Shown here piece after piece: positions 1 through 7,602 of a stretch of 36,006 nucleotides of DNA. This DNA comes from Microvirga sp. (lineage in GTDB: Bacteria > Pseudomonadota > Alphaproteobacteria > Rhizobiales > Beijerinckiaceae), in NCBI GenBank assembly GCA_029266525.1, contig JAQSWQ010000031.1, positions 1 through 36,006 on the forward strand, in the 5' to 3' direction. Position numbers and translations under genes: made by a program. The notes under the pieces are model-generated. The model was not told the DNA's origin, ran no database searches, and saw only the letters and a list, made by a program, of their open reading frames with translations. How positions within the stretch are numbered: the first letter of the stretch is position 1; each line of letters begins with the position of its first letter.

Positions 1-336
1 TGACGACACTTGCAACTTGCGGCGGGGTGTGGAACTTATGTTCTTGCTTCTGCCTGAAGCCTTCACGAGACGCTGCGCCGTCCGGTTTCACAGCCGGGCG
101 GCGTTCTCGTTTATCGGGCGGGTCCTCGCGAAGGTTTGCCGATCGCCCCGAAAGCCCTTTGCTTTCAGTAGACGCCGTTAAAGCGGTTTGCCGACCTAAG
201 TTGCTGATAGTATTGAGGGAGCGTAGTCCCTCCACTCCTGCCAGCCGGCGGACGCAATCTCCCTTCAGGCCGACTGAAAGCCCCTTTCTCGCTAGCGTTC
301 CGGCCCGACGCGCCGCCCTCGTCTGAGCGGACGCCC
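1..336. other. Leading stretch with no recognised gene; several hairpins
   Basis: I find no convincing gene here. A 99-codon open frame on the plus strand (27-326) is rich in Arg, Ser and Pro and looks like chance. The stretch contains simple inverted repeats: GAAAGC/GCTTTC at 150-166, GAGGGA/TCCCTC at 215-232, and a longer imperfect GC-rich hairpin at about 70-107. Related words recur (GGTTTGCCGA at about 134 and 185; GAAAGCCC at 150 and about 275), so it may be decayed repeat or mobile DNA, or an unrecognised structured RNA. I do not recognise a known RNA family. Confidence 0.4.
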
Positions 337-1305
337 TCAGAACGGAAGCTGCTGACCCAACCCGGCAGCGCGTGCCCGGCGGTACACGAGCGCCGCGGCT
401 GCCGAGTCAGCGAGCCCGGAACCCGCGAAGATCAGGGCGCGGCGCCCGCGCTCGCGATCCGGCAGTGCCCTTCCCTCGACGAGAAGCTCGCCGAGATCGG
501 CCGCGAACTCGCCGTCATAGTTCAGGCTTTCGGCCGATCGGCGCGCGCCCTTCCCGAGATCGTCGGTGACCAAGGTGTCGAAGGCACCCAAAGTCGCCTC
601 GTCCCATCCGAATCCCATGTCGACCATCGACACGAAGGTGCCTTCGCTCACATCGTGGCCCCTCAGGAAGCGGGTGGGCTCCGAGAACTTCGGAACGCTC
701 GTGACCACGATGTCGAGCCCTCTGACGGCATCGCTTGCATCGAGGGCCACGTCCGCCGCGAGGCCGAGCCCGCGGGCCTTTGCCGCGAAGCGCTCGGCCG
801 TGTCGCGATTCCGGCTGTAGGCGACGGCTCGCCGGAGCGGGAAACGAGCCTTGAGGGCCGACAGGTTGGCTTCGGCCTGGGCGCCGCAAGCTACGAAGCC
901 GACGGAGCTGCTGTCGGGCTTCGCCAGCACCGTGGCTGCCGCGGCCGTGATCGAGGCCGTCCGGACGGCGGTGATCCAGCGGCCGTCCATGACGGCCAGA
1001 GGAAGCCCCGTTTCGATCGAGCTCAGGACCAGCAAGGGGCTGAAGTCCGGCAGCCCGCGTCGGGCATTGTCGCCGATGTAGCCGTACCATTTCACTGCGG
1101 CATAGCCCTGATCCAAGAGGGTGCCGGCCTTGGCGGTGAAGCTCGCCTGCGGGCCGGCCGGCAGGTTCAGTCGGCGGCAGGTCGCGGCCCGGTCCCGCGC
1201 CTTCGCCCGGAACCCCTCCTCGACCGCGCCGGTGATCTCGTCCGCGGTGAGAGCGCAGCGCAGGATGTCGGCATGGGAGAGATAGATGAGATCGCCTTGG
1301 CGCAC
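337..1305 (-). CDS. Ornithine cyclodeaminase / mu-crystallin family protein
   Basis: 322 residues, the usual size of the OCD/mu-crystallin family. Members are NAD(P)-dependent enzymes: ornithine cyclodeaminases, alanine dehydrogenases, or imine reductases acting on cyclic amino acids such as pyrroline-2-carboxylate. Visible family marks are the substrate lysine (K72, in AAVKWYG), the RTAS motif (115-118) and the nucleotide-binding turn GFVACGAQA (136-144). In that turn the first Gly of the usual GxGxQA is Ala. The start is taken as GTG at 1305 because GGAGG lies six bases before it; no ATG is suitably placed. It lies 101 bp downstream of a glutamine amidotransferase gene on the same strand and may belong to that cluster. 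The family is clear; the substrate cannot be read from the sequence. Confidence 0.85.
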   Translation of the reverse strand: MRQGDLIYLSHADILRCALTADEITGAVEEGFRAKARDRAATCRRLNLPAGPQASFTAKAGTLLDQGYAAVKWYGYIGDNARRGLPDFSPLLVLSSIETGLPLAVMDGRWITAVRTASITAAAATVLAKPDSSSVGFVACGAQAEANLSALKARFPLRRAVAYSRNRDTAERFAAKARGLGLAADVALDASDAVRGLDIVVTSVPKFSEPTRFLRGHDVSEGTFVSMVDMGFGWDEATLGAFDTLVTDDLGKGARRSAESLNYDGEFAADLGELLVEGRALPDRERGRRALIFAGSGLADSAAAALVYRRARAAGLGQQLPF

Positions 1306-1406
1306 GCAAACCCTCCGCCGGTTCCGGCCCTTGCGACCTTGATTGCCGGCCTTCCTCGCGGTTGTCGAGCGTGTGAGAAGAAGTGAAGGCAGCGCCCTCG
1401 TGAATC

Positions 1407-2111
1407 TCAGGCCACCGCCGCGGCGGGAACGCGGCTCGGCTTGTGGGCGGCGCGCGCCGCCTCGGCGAGGGCGACGAAGATGCGCTGCTGCGGGCTCCGC
1501 GTGACCAGGAGCTCCGGGTGCCATTGCACGCCGATGAGGAAATCCGACCCCGTGCCCTCGGTCGCCTGGACGATGCCGGACTCGTCCTTGGCGACGATCT
1601 TCAGCCCGCGCCCGAGCCGGTCGACCGACTGGTGATGGAGCGCGTTCACCCGGCACGGATTGCAGGCCATGATGCGGTCGAGCCGGCTGCCCTCGGCGAT
1701 GTGGACGGTCTTCTTCGGCAAGACCGTGCGCATCTTCGGCGCCTCGACATAGACGGCGTGGATGTCGGTGTGCAGGCTGCCGCCGAGCGCGACGTTGATC
1801 ATCTGCGAGCCGCGGCAGATGCCGAGGATCGGCAGGCCGCGCGGCAGCGCCCATTCGAGGAGCTTGAGCTCGAGCTTGTCGCGCTCGGGATCGATGCGCA
1901 CGTCCGGAAGCACCTCGCCGCCGTAAAGCTCGGCGCCGATGTCGTCGCCGCCGCCGATCACCAGCGCGTCGAGCTTCTCGGTCGGCGGCGGGAACCCGGC
2001 GACGAGCCGGATCGAGCGCGCCCCGGCCCGCCACAGGGCGAGGCGGTGCATCAGGTAGCTCCGCCAGCCGCCCTTGCGGGAAGTCGTGACCCCGACCAGC
2101 GGCGGCGTCAT
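1407..2111 (-). CDS. Class I glutamine amidotransferase-like hydrolase (PuuD-like, peptidase C26)
   Basis: 234 residues. The sequence shows the nucleophile elbow GICRG with Cys99, and the His198/Glu200 pair in QWHPE, giving the Cys-His-Glu triad of class I glutamine amidotransferases. Stand-alone members of this type (PuuD, peptidase C26) hydrolyse gamma-glutamyl amides such as gamma-glutamyl-GABA. Others release ammonia from glutamine for a partner. The ATG start overlaps the TGA of the upstream amidoligase gene (ATGA, 2108-2111), so the two are almost certainly translationally coupled and work together. By analogy with PuuA/PuuD, the ligase may make a gamma-glutamyl-type amide and this protein cleave it. 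The alternative is that it supplies ammonia to the ligase. The catalytic class is secure; the substrate is inference. Confidence 0.88.
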   Translation of the reverse strand: MTPPLVGVTTSRKGGWRSYLMHRLALWRAGARSIRLVAGFPPPTEKLDALVIGGGDDIGAELYGGEVLPDVRIDPERDKLELKLLEWALPRGLPILGICRGSQMINVALGGSLHTDIHAVYVEAPKMRTVLPKKTVHIAEGSRLDRIMACNPCRVNALHHQSVDRLGRGLKIVAKDESGIVQATEGTGSDFLIGVQWHPELLVTRSPQQRIFVALAEAARAAHKPSRVPAAAVA

Positions 2112-3091
2112 CTGAGCGCGATCCTCTCGGCGAGGTCGGCCCAGCTCTTCGGCTGGCCCTCGAAGGAGCGGTAGGCTTCGCCGAGCGCGTCGAGACGCTC
2201 CCGCTCGGCGGCGAGCCGCTCGACCGCCACCCAGCGGTTCCAGTCGGGCGCGATGCTCCAGCCGGGATCGCTCACCCGCGCGTCCGGCATGCGGTAGTGG
2301 AAGGTCGGCCGCGGCTTGATCTTCTCGCTCGGCAGGAGCGCGCGCACGCGCGGCTCGTCGAGGAAGGCGAGGAGCGGCAGCACGTCGAGGTCGCGGTTCC
2401 GGGTGGGGTTCGCGACGAGATAATCGTCGATGAAGCCCGCCTGGTCCGGCCAATACTCGGGATCGACAAGCTTGTGGACATACTCCTCCGGAAAGGGATC
2501 GGCGAAGCCGAGGAAGGTGCGGGTCGCGTCGGGCGCGACCTGGCGGCGAAGCCATGCGTTGAGGAGCATGAAGGCCTTGACGATTGAGACGATGGTCCCG
2601 GCGTCGCGGGCGGGGACCTCGGGATTGAAATGCAGCCCGAAGGCGTAGAGCGCCCCGTCCTGCGTGCCCTTGCCGCCCGCCCGCCGCAGGACCTCGACCG
2701 CCCGATCGAGCTTGTGCAGCCGGTCGATCGGCACCGGGGCCGTGACGAGCTCGCACGGAATGAGGTAGGTGGTGGCCGATCCGAGCCAGGTCGCGACCTT
2801 CGCGCCGACCTCGCCGATCAGGCTCGGATGCTTGTCGGGATGAAGATAGCGGCTGTCGAGCTCGATCGAGATGTCGCCGATTTCCGAGCCCCTGACGCGG
2901 AAGGCGTGCGGATCCTCCTGCACGACGTCGCCACCGAGCGCCTCGGCGAGCGCGAAGGCGGACTGCTCGGCGGTGAGCCCGGCATATTCCAGCTCGACCC
3001 CCACCCGCCGGGTCCGCCCCTCAGCGTTCTCGAGCCGCGGCGGCTGGTGGAAATCTTCCGGCGTCGGCGCGAGAGACGCCAGCTGCGCCAT
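2108..3091 (-). CDS. Amidoligase family protein (Amidoligase_2, COOH-NH2 ligase fold)
   Basis: 327 residues, recognised as the amidoligase_2 family, which belongs to the glutamine-synthetase-like carboxylate-amine ligases. Conserved features are RVGVELEYAG (29-38, with the metal/ATP-binding acidic pair), IELDSRYLHPD (76-86), IPCELVTAP (111-119) and GLHFNPE (152-158). These correspond to the acidic and His residues of the ligase active site. Known family ideas, from genome-context work, are formation of amide bonds between carboxylates and amines in small peptides or metabolites. It is first in a minus-strand operon; its stop overlaps the start of the glutamine amidotransferase. A GGAAC-N16-CGTT promoter lies 32 bp upstream of the ATG, suggesting induction by the general stress response. 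The substrates are unknown. Confidence 0.82.
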   Translation of the reverse strand: MAQLASLAPTPEDFHQPPRLENAEGRTRRVGVELEYAGLTAEQSAFALAEALGGDVVQEDPHAFRVRGSEIGDISIELDSRYLHPDKHPSLIGEVGAKVATWLGSATTYLIPCELVTAPVPIDRLHKLDRAVEVLRRAGGKGTQDGALYAFGLHFNPEVPARDAGTIVSIVKAFMLLNAWLRRQVAPDATRTFLGFADPFPEEYVHKLVDPEYWPDQAGFIDDYLVANPTRNRDLDVLPLLAFLDEPRVRALLPSEKIKPRPTFHYRMPDARVSDPGWSIAPDWNRWVAVERLAAERERLDALGEAYRSFEGQPKSWADLAERIALR

Positions 3092-3120
3092 GAGCTGCTC
3101 CGAAGCTTCACGATGAAGGT

Positions 3121-3147
3121 GGAACGGTCGAGCAAAGTCGGGGTTCC
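3121..3147. promoter_or_regulatory. Candidate EcfG-type stress promoter, palindromic and divergent
   Basis: On the minus strand this reads GGAAC (3147-3143), 16 bases, then CGTT (3126-3123). That is a match to the alphaproteobacterial general-stress sigma factor EcfG promoter (GGAAC-N16/17-cGTT). The -10 half ends 31 bp before the amidoligase ATG at 3091. Because the block is GGAAC-N17-GTTCC, the plus strand also carries GGAAC-N16-GGTT, pointing at the RNA methyltransferase that starts at 3181. The sequence match is direct; function is inferred. Confidence 0.55.
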
Positions 3148-3180
3148 TGCCCTTGCACGGCGGCCGGAGCGCGGGACGGC

Positions 3181-4029
3181 GTGCTGATTCCGATCGGCGA
3201 CGCCGACGATCCGCGCATCGCCCCCTATCGGGCGGTGCGAGAGCGCGACCTCGCCGGGCGCGAGGGCCGCTTCGTCGCCGAAGGCGCGGTGGTGCTGCGG
3301 GTTCTGCTGACCCGGTCGCGGCTCGCGGTCGAGTCGGTCCTGCTGTCCGAGCGGCAGGCGCCGGGCCTGACAGACCTCATGCGGCACGTGCCGGCCGATG
3401 CGCCGGTCTATGTCGCGCCGCAGGCGGTGATGGGCGCGATCGTCGGCTTCCCGATCCATCGCGGCGTGCTGGCGATCGGGCGGCGCGGCCCGGCGGCATC
3501 GGCGGCCGATCTCCTCGCCGGGCTCGCGCCGGAGGCGACGGTGCTCGGCCTGATCGGGATCGCGAACCACGACAATGTCGGCGGGATCTTCCGCAACGCC
3601 GCGGCCTTCGGCGCCGACGCCGTGCTCCTCGACCGCACCTCCTGCGACCCGCTCTACCGCAAGGCAATCCGGGTCTCGGTCGGGGGGAGCCTGATCGTGC
3701 CCTTCGCGCGGGCCGGAAGCGCGCTCGACCTTGTCGAGGCGCTCGCCGCGGCCGAGTTCGAGCTGGTCGCGCTGAGCCCGCGCGGTGCCGAGCCGCTCGA
3801 GGCGTATCGGGGCGCACGGCGCACCGCGCTCCTCCTCGGCGCCGAAGGCCCCGGCCTCCCGCCGGAGATCCTGCGCCGCGCCCGCACCCTCCGCATCCCG
3901 ATGGCCGCCGGCTTCGATTCGCTCAATGTCGCGACCGCAAGCGGGATCGCGCTGCATCATCTCATGCCCGCACCCAGACCGGCAGCCGGTGATCATGAGA
4001 TGGTAGCGGTCGAGCCTCGGCCGCAGTGA
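3181..4029 (+). CDS. TrmH/SpoU family RNA 2'-O-methyltransferase
   Basis: 282 residues. All three SPOUT trefoil-knot motifs are present. Motif 1 is NHDNVGGIFRNA (129-140), with the Asn and Arg used in 2'-O-ribose methylation. Motif 2 is GAEGPGLP (220-227), and motif 3 is SLNVATASG (247-255). The enzyme should transfer a methyl group from S-adenosylmethionine to a ribose 2'-OH in rRNA or tRNA. The target nucleotide cannot be told. The N-terminal 100 residues resemble the small substrate-binding domain seen in TrmH/RlmB relatives. The start is GTG at 3181 after a weak GGGA. It is transcribed divergently from the amidoligase, with 89 bp between them, and is convergent with vapBC. Confidence 0.9.
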   Translation: MLIPIGDADDPRIAPYRAVRERDLAGREGRFVAEGAVVLRVLLTRSRLAVESVLLSERQAPGLTDLMRHVPADAPVYVAPQAVMGAIVGFPIHRGVLAIGRRGPAASAADLLAGLAPEATVLGLIGIANHDNVGGIFRNAAAFGADAVLLDRTSCDPLYRKAIRVSVGGSLIVPFARAGSALDLVEALAAAEFELVALSPRGAEPLEAYRGARRTALLLGAEGPGLPPEILRRARTLRIPMAAGFDSLNVATASGIALHHLMPAPRPAAGDHEMVAVEPRPQ

Positions 4030-4101
4030 GCAGGTTGTGTATCCCAGCAAGCGAGCCGATTGGCCGGCGAACGGATGTGATGCGTGGAGTGCGCGGCCAA
4101 C

Positions 4102-4509
4102 CTATGGCTGCGACCACAGCTTCAGCCTGGAATGCTCGGCAACACGCGTGAAATCCTGGTCGGCGGTCAGCATCGTCAGCTCGTGGCGCAGGCACAGCTG
4201 CGCCAGAAGCGCGTCGATCGTCCCGATCTGCACGCCCTTTCGGCGGCAGTGGTTCCTCAGCTGTGCCGCCTCGATGTGATCGTCGCGATCCGGCGCGATG
4301 AGAGGCAGCGCGGAAAAGCGCTCGACGATCTCAGACCGGCTTTTCGGCCCGGCGAAGCCCTGCAACAATTCCTGCAGGACGAGGCCGGTTGTCAGAAGCG
4401 TTTCACCCCCTTCGACGGCCCGCACCAGCATTCCGACTTCGGCCCGGCCGGCGGGCTCGTCCCGCCGCAGCGCAAGCGACCAGACGCTGGTGTCCACGAA
4501 CAGGCTCAC
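4102..4509 (-). CDS. vapC: VapC-type PIN-domain ribonuclease toxin
   Basis: 135 residues. It is a PIN domain with the four expected acidic metal-binding positions: Asp6 (LFVDTSVW), Glu47 (LQELLQG), Asp99 (GTIDA) and Asp117 (TADQDF). VapC toxins are Mg-dependent RNases, usually cutting initiator tRNA or other specific RNAs when freed from VapB. The start is GTG at 4509, whose bases overlap the TGA of the upstream antitoxin (GTGA). Overlap and order (antitoxin first) are typical for vapBC. All catalytic acids are intact, so the toxin is probably functional. Confidence 0.9.
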   Translation of the reverse strand: MSLFVDTSVWSLALRRDEPAGRAEVGMLVRAVEGGETLLTTGLVLQELLQGFAGPKSRSEIVERFSALPLIAPDRDDHIEAAQLRNHCRRKGVQIGTIDALLAQLCLRHELTMLTADQDFTRVAEHSRLKLWSQP

Positions 4510-4706
4510 CTGCGCTGGCGCTCGGCCTTGTAGTCGTAGGCCGCGTCCCATTCGAGCTTGCCGAAAAGCTCCAGCACGCGTTTTTGCCGTCGGCGCGCGA
4601 TGAACTCCTGCAACGCCTTGGTCACCGCCGCCTTCTTGGTGCGTTCGCCGCTCAACTCCAGCGCCCGCTCGATCAGCTCGGGATCGATCGAGAGATTGGT
4701 TGCCAT
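4506..4706 (-). CDS. vapB: VapB-type antitoxin (ribbon-helix-helix)
   Basis: 66 residues from the ATG at 4706, chosen because GGAGG (complement of 4714-4718) is seven bases upstream; an in-frame ATG at 4736 would add ten residues. The N-terminus (MATNLSIDPELIERALEL) looks like the beta-strand and first helix of a ribbon-helix-helix DNA-binding domain. The C-terminal part is charged (Lys/Arg/Glu/Asp), as expected for the arm that covers the PIN active site. It would neutralise VapC and repress its own operon. It overlaps vapC by four bases. Confidence 0.85.
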   Translation of the reverse strand: MATNLSIDPELIERALELSGERTKKAAVTKALQEFIARRRQKRVLELFGKLEWDAAYDYKAERQRR

Positions 4707-4736
4707 GTGTGGACCTCCACACATAGAGTCACACAT
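4705..4736 (-). promoter_or_regulatory. Candidate VapB operator overlapping the vapBC start
   Basis: A perfect inverted repeat with nine-base arms and a two-base centre (ATGTGTGGA-CC-TCCACACAT) spans 4705-4724. A third CACACAT copy follows at 4730-4736. The palindrome covers the ribosome-binding site and part of the ATG of vapB. Such repeats are the usual binding sites for ribbon-helix-helix antitoxins. The position means the site could also fold in mRNA and hide the start. The repeat is seen directly; binding is inference. Confidence 0.5.
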
Positions 4737-4846
4737 GGTGCCGATTGATGCAAGCGCGCGATGCGTGCCAAGCAGGAAGGCGCATCAGCTAACCGGCGAC
4801 CGAAAGAGCCCTGCTGGCAACAATCAGGACGAAGAGGAAGAGTGCT

Positions 4847-5290
4847 TTGAAAGAAGAACCAGGAGAAGGCTGCCCCTCCCATCTCATCGATGCGCGAATC
4901 GCGGAGCTGGGCGATTGGCGGGGCGAGACGCTCGCCCGGGTCCGGGCTCTCATCAGAGAGACAGACCCCGAAGTGGTCGAGGAATGGAAATGGCGCGGTG
5001 TGCCGGTGTGGTCGCACGCCGGCATCATCTGCACCGGCGAGACCTACAAGGCCGTCGTGAAGCTGACCTTCGCCAAGGGCGCCTCGCTCGAGGACCCGTC
5101 ACGCCTGTTCAACGCCAGCCTCGAAGGCAACACCCGGCGCGCCATCGATCTCCATCAGGGCGACACGATCGATGAGGCGGCGTTGAAGGCGCTCGTCCGC
5201 GCCGCCGTGGCCCTGAACACGTCGGCGCGAGCGATTGCGCGCCCCGCCCGCTCCCGGACGAGGCCAAAGAGCGCTCGAGGAGCATCGTAA
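4847..5290 (+). CDS. DUF1801 family protein
   Basis: 147 residues. The core (residues about 17-115) matches the DUF1801/YdhG-like fold: RALIRETDPEVVEEWKWRGVPVW, then a G-x-x-C-x-G-x-T-Y-K-A-V-V-K strand and a FNASLEGNTRRAID stretch. These proteins are small, cytosolic and have no firmly assigned reaction; they are distantly related to frataxin-like folds. The start is TTG at 4849-4847 region (first base 4847), after a purine-rich GAGGAAGAG. No ATG is available before the conserved core. The last 20 residues are Arg/Ser-rich and probably not part of the domain. It is divergent from vapBC. Confidence 0.75.
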   Translation: MKEEPGEGCPSHLIDARIAELGDWRGETLARVRALIRETDPEVVEEWKWRGVPVWSHAGIICTGETYKAVVKLTFAKGASLEDPSRLFNASLEGNTRRAIDLHQGDTIDEAALKALVRAAVALNTSARAIARPARSRTRPKSARGAS

Positions 5291-5470
5291 GCCGGCCTCG
5301 TCCATCCCGCCTTGGTGCGCCCCGATCGGACACTCCATCGCCGCGGCGCTCGCCTCCTCCACCATGCTTCCCCCCGCTTCGCGGGTGGGGAGAGCTGCGG
5401 AGCGCTGTGGCGTTTTTCGTTCGCGCCTGATTTAACATCGCCCTCCCGCCTCTCATCCGACGGACCTCCG

Positions 5471-6880
5471 ATGAACGACATTCTCGCCCTCGACGGCGCG
5501 AGCCTTCTTGCCGCCTACCGCAACCGCACGCTCTCGCCCGTCGAGGTGGCCGATGCGGCGCTCCGGGCGATCGAGCGCTTCAATCCGGTCGTGAACGCCT
5601 TCAACGTCGTCGACCGCGAGGGTGCCCGCGCGGCGGCGCGCGCCTCGGAGGAGCGATGGGCGAAGCGCGCGCCGCTTGGGATCGTCGACGGCGTGCCGTT
5701 CACGGTGAAGGACAACGTGCTCTGGGCCGGGCACCCGATCCGGCGCGGCTCGAAGACGAGCCCGCCCGGGCCGGCCACCGAAAGCGCCCCCGCGGTCGAC
5801 CGGCTCCTCGAATCCGGCGCGGTGCCGCTCGGCAAGACCACGCTGCCGGAGTTCGGCTGGAAGGGCATCGGCGACAGCCCGCTCACCGGCATCACCCGCA
5901 ACCCGTGGGACACGCGGGTCACCACCGGCGGCTCCTCGGCCGGCGCCGCAGCCGCGGCGGTGCTCAACCTCGGCATCCTGCACATCGGCACCGACGGGGC
6001 AGGCTCGGTCCGCATCCCGGCGGGCTTCTGCGGGATCTTCGGCATCAAGCCGAGCTTCGGCCGGGTGCCGGCTTTCCCGCCCTCCCCTTTCGCGATCATG
6101 TCCCATCTCGGGCCGCTCACGCGCACCGTGCGTGACGCCGCCCTGATGATGACCGTGACGGCTGCGCCCGACATGCGCGACATGACGGCCATGAACACAC
6201 GGGCGCCCGACTTTCGCATCGGGCTCGAGGACGGCGTGCGCGGCCTGCGCATCGCCTGGTCGCCGCGGCTCGGCTACGTCAAGACGCTCCATCCCGAGGT
6301 CGAGGCGCTGACCGCCGCGGCCGCCCGGGCTTTCGAGGAGGCGGGCGCGGTCGTGGAGGAGGCCGATCCGGGCTTTCCCGATCCGACCGATATTCTGAAC
6401 ACCCTCTGGCACAGCGCCGCCGCGGCGCTCATCCGCGGCATCCCTGAGGAGCGCCGGAGCGAGATCGATCCCGGGCTCCTCGTGCACGCGAAGCTCGGCG
6501 GGGACTTCCGCGCCGGCGATTTCGCGGCCGCGGCCAACGCCCGCTTCCCGCTGTTCACGGCGATGGCGCGCTTCCACGAGCGCTACGACCTGCTGCTCAC
6601 GCCGACCCTCGCGACCCCCGCCTTCGCGGTCGGGCACGACGTGCCGCCGGACGGCAGCTTCGGCGACGACTGGGTCGGCTGGACCCCCTACAGCTACCCT
6701 TTCAACCTCACCATGCAGCCGGCCGCGACCGTACCCTGCGGTCTGACCAAGGACGGGCTGCCGGTGGGCTTGCAGATCGTCGGCCCGATGCATCGGGACG
6801 ATCTCGTGCTGCGCGCCTCGCGGGCGTTCGAGGCGATCCGACCGTGGGCGACGATCGCCGAGCCGCGTGTGAGGCACTGA
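5471..6880 (+). CDS. Amidase (amidase signature family)
   Basis: 469 residues, full length for the family. The Ser-cisSer-Lys catalytic triad is visible: Lys80 (FTVKDN), the cis-Ser in GGSSAG (153-158) and the nucleophile Ser179 in DGAGSVRIPAG. Amidase-signature enzymes hydrolyse carboxamides to carboxylate plus ammonia or amine; some act on amino acid amides, urethanes or malonamides. The companion GatB/GatC genes are absent, so a GatA role is unlikely. The start is ATG at 5471, giving the normal N-terminus (LSPVEVADAALRAIE). An in-frame extension upstream is possible but unconserved in appearance. The substrate is not predictable. Confidence 0.9.
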   Translation: MNDILALDGASLLAAYRNRTLSPVEVADAALRAIERFNPVVNAFNVVDREGARAAARASEERWAKRAPLGIVDGVPFTVKDNVLWAGHPIRRGSKTSPPGPATESAPAVDRLLESGAVPLGKTTLPEFGWKGIGDSPLTGITRNPWDTRVTTGGSSAGAAAAAVLNLGILHIGTDGAGSVRIPAGFCGIFGIKPSFGRVPAFPPSPFAIMSHLGPLTRTVRDAALMMTVTAAPDMRDMTAMNTRAPDFRIGLEDGVRGLRIAWSPRLGYVKTLHPEVEALTAAAARAFEEAGAVVEEADPGFPDPTDILNTLWHSAAAALIRGIPEERRSEIDPGLLVHAKLGGDFRAGDFAAAANARFPLFTAMARFHERYDLLLTPTLATPAFAVGHDVPPDGSFGDDWVGWTPYSYPFNLTMQPAATVPCGLTKDGLPVGLQIVGPMHRDDLVLRASRAFEAIRPWATIAEPRVRH

Positions 6881-6951
6881 GGGCGGCGCGCTTTACGCGC
6901 GGGCGCAAGCCGGTCGGACAAGTCGCGAAAAGGCGGCGCCCGATCATGCCG

Positions 6952-7269
6952 TCACCCTTCAAGCGTGACCTGCACCTGCAGGCCGGACCGCTTCTGCAGA
7001 TAGCCGATCACGCCGAACAGGTTCTTCGCTTGCGGATTCCCGCGCGCGCCGAACATGCGGATCAGGCTCTTCGGCGGCGTGCCGGTCGCCTCGCCGAGCT
7101 TCTCGAAGCCGACCGTCGCCTTGATGTAGTCGCGCAGGATGGTCTTGCCGGTCTCGACGTCGCCCTTCAGTAGCGTCTCGATCCCTTCGCGCAACAGCGC
7201 GTCGGCAAAGGCCGCGTCACGCGCGACCTCGCTCTGTACCAGCTCCCGGAAGCTAACCGTTCTTGCCAT
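6952..7269 (-). CDS. HigA-like antitoxin, helix-turn-helix addiction module antidote
   Basis: 105 residues. The C-terminal half (about 50-100) reads as a helix-turn-helix of the addiction-module antidote family: FEKLGEATGTPPKSLIRMF, followed by NLFGVIGYLQKRSGLQVQV. It should bind and neutralise the toxin encoded just upstream and repress the operon. Its ATG at 7269 lies inside the toxin gene, overlapping it by 17 bases in another frame. The toxin-first order is that of higBA-type systems. Confidence 0.82.
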   Translation of the reverse strand: MARTVSFRELVQSEVARDAAFADALLREGIETLLKGDVETGKTILRDYIKATVGFEKLGEATGTPPKSLIRMFGARGNPQAKNLFGVIGYLQKRSGLQVQVTLEG

Positions 7270-7594
7270 CTCTCACCTTCTTGCTCGTCCTGTAGTCCCG
7301 CCACATCGAGGCCGCGGCCTTGATGTCACGCTGCTGCCGCTTCTTGCTGCCTCCGGTGAGCAGGATCACCAGCGCCTCGCCGTCTCGCCCGAAATACAGC
7401 CGGTAACCTGGCCCGAAATCGATCCGGTACTCCAGCACGCCCTCTCCGACCGACTTCACGTTCGAAAGATTGCCTGTTTCCATTCGCGCGACGGCGGTCG
7501 TCACCTTCGCCCGTGCGATCGGGTCCAAACCGCCGAACCAAACGGCGAAAGGGCTATGTCCGTCAGTCGCGATGAAATAGCGGACTTCGAGCAT
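7253..7594 (-). CDS. RelE/ParE-superfamily toxin (HigB-like, phage Gp49-related)
   Basis: 113 residues from the ATG at 7594; an in-frame ATG at 7609 would add five. The pattern FAVWFGGLDPIARAKV, GNLSNVKSVGEGVLEYRID, GPGYRLYF and LLTGGSKKRQQRDI is characteristic of the addiction-module killer proteins related to RelE/HigB. These are ribosome-dependent mRNA endonucleases or gyrase poisons, depending on subfamily. The basic Lys/Arg residues expected for mRNA contact are present. It is cotranscribed with the overlapping antitoxin. A near-perfect palindrome sits immediately upstream. Confidence 0.85.
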   Translation of the reverse strand: MLEVRYFIATDGHSPFAVWFGGLDPIARAKVTTAVARMETGNLSNVKSVGEGVLEYRIDFGPGYRLYFGRDGEALVILLTGGSKKRQQRDIKAAASMWRDYRTSKKVRDGKNG

Positions 7595-7602
7595 CCGCGA
7601 GA

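Noticed and set aside
27-326. 99-codon plus-strand frame
   Set aside because: Composition (Arg, Ser, Pro) and lack of a ribosome-binding site or any recognisable motif.
1320-2034. N-terminal extension of the OCD-like protein to 565 residues
   Set aside because: The extension is an out-of-frame reading of the amidotransferase gene; GTG 1305 has a proper ribosome-binding site.
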